Shown here: piece by piece, positions 59,731-64,000 of the stretch | Layout: each line of letters begins with the position of its first letter | Position numbering within the stretch: position 1 is the stretch's first letter | Origin: Rhodocollybia butyracea | Taxonomy: Eukaryota > Basidiomycota > Agaricomycetes > Agaricales > Omphalotaceae | Direction: 5' to 3' | Assembly: GCA_015501585.1 (NCBI GenBank) | Contig: JADNRY010000038.1 | Location: 62,001-126,000 of the forward strand | Length of the DNA: 64,000 nucleotides | Notes under the pieces: generated by a model | The model's database searches: none | What the model was told of the DNA's origin: nothing | The model's input: the letters and a program-made list of their open reading frames with translations, nothing else | Position numbers and translations under genes: made by a program

Positions 59731-61905
59731 ATGATTTCACTTCTGACTTTACCAGGAATTGCAGCTCTGGCTCTGGCTGTATCTCTGCTCTATTTCCTTC
59801 TGCGTCCCCAGCCCAAGCTTGCTTTACCCTACCCTCCAGGTCCTAAATCTGCCAACCTGCCTACTCTCGATGCCTGGATCAGATATCAGGAGTGGGGAAC
59901 AGAATATGGTGTGTCTGCACCACACAGTTGCGCGAGGCTGATTCTCAAAATGATATTTTTCTCAGGGGATTTCATCTATATTCGTGCCAAGAACATGCTC
60001 ATTACGAACAGTGCTCAAGTGGCTGTAGATTTACTGGACAAGCGTGCGCGCATTTACTCAGACCGAGAAACTACTGTTTCAGCACAACTGTGAGTACTAT
60101 GTGTTACTATGTGTAGTCTCAGTTTTGTTTTGCTCAGCTGTTTCAAGGTGCGAGGCCGATCGTATACTTGGACTACAGGTGAACCATACAAACTGTCCAT
60201 CGATTTACTTTACTTATGAAACATCTGTTTATAGCGATATGCCGACAGATGGCGGAAGAATAGGAGGTTTTTTCACCAATCTTTCAATCAAACCGCCTGC
60301 ACTCGCTTTTATCCGATGCAATATGCGAAAATCAACGATTTTCTGCATAAATTGACAGTTGCACCAGAACAGTTTACACAACACACCATGATGTATGTCT
60401 AACTACTCCTACATATCTACTACTTAGTAATCTTCCCTACTGTGTAGACTCTCTCAGAGTCTCATGTACGCTTCATTATATGGACTGGACATCAGCAGCG
60501 GGGATCCTCTTCTACAGAAAGCCAGTGCAACCATGCATACATTTGGTCAAATGATGTACACTGGCTTCCCCATCCTAGAACGATTTCCATGGCTGCGTTT
60601 CATGCCCTCCTCGTTCCCTGGTTGTGGGTTTAAACAAGCGGCAAAGGACTTCATCCAAAATTTGAACGACTTGAATGAAATCCCGTTTGATAGGGCAATG
60701 AATAACTTGGTGGACAAAGTTTTTGAGTTCAGGCCGCCATTGTGTACTAAGCCAATTTTTATATAATCCAGAAATCAGGTGTTGGTACCTCCCTTATTGC
60801 TGAACTGGCTCTTGAAAGACCAGCAGATCTCGATATGATCAAGACGATGGGTACTGTTGGCTTTGGAGGTAATGACCCGACATGTTTATGTATGCATGTA
60901 CTGATTAAACAAACGTCTACTAGCTGCCTCGGATACTGTATGTTCCACCCGAATACTTACGATTTCCGAAACTCATTCACTGTCAAACAGACAATGTCTG
61001 CCATCAGTTCCTTCCTCCTCGTCATGACCCTCTATCCCAAGGTTCAGGCTAAAGCACAAGCTGAGATTGATCGCGTTATTGGGAGAGATCGATTGCCTAC
61101 ATTCGAGGACCGTCGGTCTCTTCCTTATATCGAAGCAATCTACCGTGAAGTAATGCGCTTGCACCCACCCCTCCCCCTTGGTATGGAACTCTCATTCAAA
61201 GTGACTAGTTGTTCTTAAGATTTGTACATTTAGGGGAGAACCATGTTTCGAGCGAGGATGATTTTTACAGAGGTTACCATATTCCCAAAGGTTTGACTAT
61301 TTGAGTTCCTCCGATGCTATCTTCTTTCACTATCATTTGTTTAGGATGTGTGATCCTTCCCAATATTTGGTTAGTAAGATTATACGCTCTTTCCTGAAGC
61401 TTGTCAACTGAAACGAATTCCTAGGGCTATGAATCGAGACCCCAATGTGTACTCTGAGCCTGATGAGTTTATCCCTGAACGTTTCTTGAACTCGCCAGAT
61501 GGGCCATTTACAAGTATCAATGACATCCATGCCTATGGATTTGGACGAAGGTTGGTTAATTGATGTTCAACTGTGTTCCACCATACTGAAATTGTGTTTC
61601 AATACCTTACAGAGTCTGTGTAGGCCGCTACGTCGCTGATAATACGGTGTGGCTTACTATAGCATCTGTCCTGGCCACGCTCGATCTACGCAAGGCCAAG
61701 GATGATGAGGGCAGGGAAATTCATATTTCCGGAGAGTTTACTCCGCACTTTTTCCGGTACGCAAACTCTTTTGTGCTTCTCTGTTGATTTAACGCGCGCG
61801 CTCTGCCTTGATTCCAGCCACCCCAAGCCATACCAATCTTGTATTAGGCCTCGCGACTCGCAAGCGCTGGAATTGATTCAATTGGTAGCTACTGAATTAA
61901 AATAA
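59731..61905 (+). CDS. Cytochrome P450 monooxygenase
   Basis: A membrane-anchored microsomal P450. N-terminal anchor MISLLTLPGIAALALAVSLL, then the proline hinge LPYPPGPKSANLP. Helix C reads YADRWRKNRRFFHQSFNQ, followed by PMQYAKINDFLHKLTVAPEQ. Three exons restore helix I as GFGAASDTTMSAISSF, with the acid-threonine pair. Helix K EAIYREVMRLHPPLPLG holds ExxR, the PERF region reads DEFIPERFLNSPDG, and the heme-binding loop YGFGRRVCVGRYVAD supplies the Cys ligand. All catalytic elements are intact; about 505 residues over about ten exons. Sequence style resembles basidiomycete CYP families annotated as O-methylsterigmatocystin-oxidoreductase-like, but the substrate is unknown. No other biosynthetic genes are adjacent. 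Confidence 0.93.
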
Positions 61906-62176
61906 TATATCTGTACATACATACATAGTGCTGTAACCTGTAAGTAGTAGTAGTATCATGTAGTTAAGTACTATCGAACATTCGAAGTACAAAGGACTAT
62001 TGTGACGTAATTGTGTATACAATGATTGGGCGCTTATTTCCTATTGTAGCTCAACGTTCATTGTTCTTCGCGAGACTTATAAGTAATTAAGTGAGCTGAG
62101 CTTTTTCTACTTCCACCCTTGAGCGCTCTAGTGTCGCACTCTCCTTTTCTTTTTATTTGCTTGGCTGAGCCTAAAT
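61906..62176. other. Upstream region of the GH71 gene
   Basis: 271 bp containing the P450 3' UTR and the GH71 promoter. TATAAGT occurs at 62079-62085, 92 bp before the ATG. Nothing else was seen. Confidence 0.35.
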
Positions 62177-64000
62177 ATGCAAACTACTGTCCTTTTGTTG
62201 TCGCTCTTTTCTCTCTCTTACGCACTTCCAGTTCCATGGAAGAACGATTCTTTTTCACGGATTTTTTCAAGAACAACTGTTACGAATGCAACGGCGTCCA
62301 CGACATCCAATAAATACGTAGTTGCTCACCACATGGTTGGAAACACTTTTCCATACACTTCACAAAACTGGCTCAATGATATCATCCTCGCCCATGCTTC
62401 TGGTATTGACGGTTTTGCTCTGAACATGGGTAGTGACTCATGGCAACCTGCAAGAGTGGCCGATGCGTGCGTTGCCTCAATCATCTCTATTTTTCCGTTA
62501 TCTGACATTAGACCTTTGTAGATACGCTGCTGCTCAAAACTCGTCCCTCAACTTCAAGATGTTCCTTTCTCTGGACATGTCGTACGTACGCTGTTCTCTC
62601 TATATATGAAAGTAGTCAATCGTCTCTGCCAGTGTTCTTCCTTGCACATCTAACGACGATGCTGCGTCTTTACGCTCCCTAGTTTCCACATACCTCTCAC
62701 ACCCTAATCAATTGCTATACTCCCGTAAATCTTCTACTCAACTACCGCTTGTGTCGACCTTTGCCGGGGAATCGTGTCAATTCGGTCAAAGCTCGGTCGC
62801 AGAGGGATGGAGTACTCAGTTTGCGCAACATCCCGAGTTGAAAGGGAAAATCACCTTCGTACCATCATTCTTTGTCGCCCCTGCTCAAATGTCCGAGTTC
62901 CATGATATTGTTGATGGAACGTTCAATGTAAGTAGCTTCCTTGAGCTTATATTGTTTCCACTAACCAACTTACAGTGGAATGGCGGATGGCCAGTTAAGC
63001 TGACGACCGACTCCACCGGATCGTCTGCGACGTCGCTCTCTTCATCTTTAAAGGGCCTTCTCGGGGTCAGCACTACAACCAACCCAATTGGTTCGCTATC
63101 TGATCTTCTTGGAAACTCGAACAGCGAGGCATCTTCCTCGTCGGTCACTTCCGGAGTATCTAGCCTCGAAGACGCTTTGAGCGGTTTCATTGGTTCATCT
63201 GACTCTGACAGTCAATTTATCAACGCTCTTTCGGCGAATTCGACATCGGACAATGTCTATATTGCTGCAGTCAGTCCCTGGTTCTTCACCCATTTTGGCC
63301 AAAATTCCTTCAACAAGAACGCGAGTTGAATTCTTCGTCATACGGCTGAAAGTACCGACTGACATCTCGCTCCTTAGTTTCTCTATCTTGCGGACCAGCA
63401 TCTCTACTCCAAACGCTGGGAGTCCCTAATATCAGCCCAAGCACCTCTTGGAGACGATGCTGATCCAACGAATACAACATCAGCCCAACCAATCGCACCT
63501 CAAGTCGACATTGTTGAGCTGATAACATGGAACGATTATGGCGAGTCCCAGTCAGTACTAGCTCTTTTGCGTTGCTGCATCGTAACAAAACCTCATCACC
63601 ACTGCTACTTTTCAGTTACCTTGGTCCCATTGAAGGAGCTCTCCCAGCTGGCAGTGAAGCATGGACAGACGGTATGAATCATACTGGTAAGTATATGTCG
63701 TAACCTCTCCCTTGGTGGTACTAACCTGGATGTATTTATATAGGATGGCTCTCTCTGACATCGTACTATGCCACAGCTTTCAAAACCGGGTCGTATCCTA
63801 ACATTTCCTCAAGCGAGGAACGCCTTGTAATGTGGGCGCGTACCCACCCCGCATCCGCCAACGCAACTTCCGATGACATTGGTCCCGTGCTAGGCAGTGA
63901 ATTGGTGAGTTTCCGACGTGCCTTTTTCTCTCCTAGGTCTGCTCACGCTCGATACAACTACTCAATCCAATAGGTCCTCGATGCCATTTGGGCTATCACC
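62177..64000 (+). CDS. Secreted GH71 alpha-1,3-glucanase (mutanase), 3' truncated by the window edge
   Basis: GH71 enzymes cleave alpha-1,3-glucan, a fungal wall polymer, during cell separation or wall turnover. Signal peptide MQTTVLLLSLFSLSYALPVP. The domain begins KYVVAHHMVGNTFPYTSQNW, then DIILAHASGIDGFALNMGSD, NFKMFLSLDMSVLP and LPLVSTFAGESCQFG. A Ser/Thr-rich insert follows (about 63002-63245, with NSEASSSSVTSG), then VYIAAVSPWFFTHFG and the conserved VDIVELITWNDYGES-HYLGPI. Asp and Glu residues in these blocks fit the family's catalytic acids. At least five introns. The reading frame is still open at 64000, so the C-terminal part is missing. No carbohydrate-binding domain is seen within the window. 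Confidence 0.93.

Overview
The window looks like nuclear DNA of a mushroom-forming basidiomycete (Agaricomycetes). Genes are dense and cut by many short introns (about 45-60 nt, GT...AG). Protein families point the same way: a coatomer delta, a Ule1/NAE1-type E1 subunit, a conventional myosin II, a psi-producing oxygenase, a fungal NACHT protein, a Y3-type lectin, GH11 and GH71 enzymes, and an agaricomycete-type integrase gene beside a TET/JBP-like gene. Coordinates given for multi-exon genes run from start to stop codon, introns included. Everything comes from reading the sequence; no database search was run.

Layout. 1-25.8 kb is a gene-rich, mostly housekeeping stretch: epsin (truncated at the window start), psi-producing oxygenase, RBM18-like RNA-binding protein, coatomer delta, NEDD8 E1 regulatory subunit, GH11 xylanase, aldehyde dehydrogenase, a FYVE/rabenosyn-like protein, a CSC1/OSCA-like channel and a NACHT (NLR-like) protein. 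25.8-29.3 kb holds a 641-bp MITE-like inverted-repeat element and an FAD monooxygenase with an apparent 1-nt frameshift. 29.6-37.4 kb is one very long myosin II heavy-chain gene.

38.6-53.7 kb is a distinct accessory block. It contains, in order, a 12-bp minisatellite, a DDE integrase-core gene, a divergent unrecognised gene, a TET/JBP-type dioxygenase-like gene with an apparent frameshift, a 1-kb minisatellite with an 18-bp unit, and a HECT-like ubiquitin-ligase gene. Its two edges carry inverted copies of a 25-bp core plus arrays of TTCAGCTT/TTCGGCTT motifs. The simplest reading is one large, possibly decaying mobile element. It sits between two Y3-type lectin genes that point away from it, the left one broken by two frameshifts.

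53.7-64 kb returns to ordinary genes: intact Y3-like secreted protein, proteasome assembly chaperone 1, a decayed second copy of that chaperone, a cytochrome P450, and a GH71 alpha-1,3-glucanase that runs off the window.

The genes do not form one pathway. Secretion and endocytosis (epsin, coatomer, FYVE protein), cytokinesis (myosin II), ubiquitin-like conjugation and proteasome assembly (NAE1, PAC1) and wall or biomass polysaccharide breakdown (GH11, GH71) are represented by single genes. No tRNA, rRNA or CRISPR was seen.
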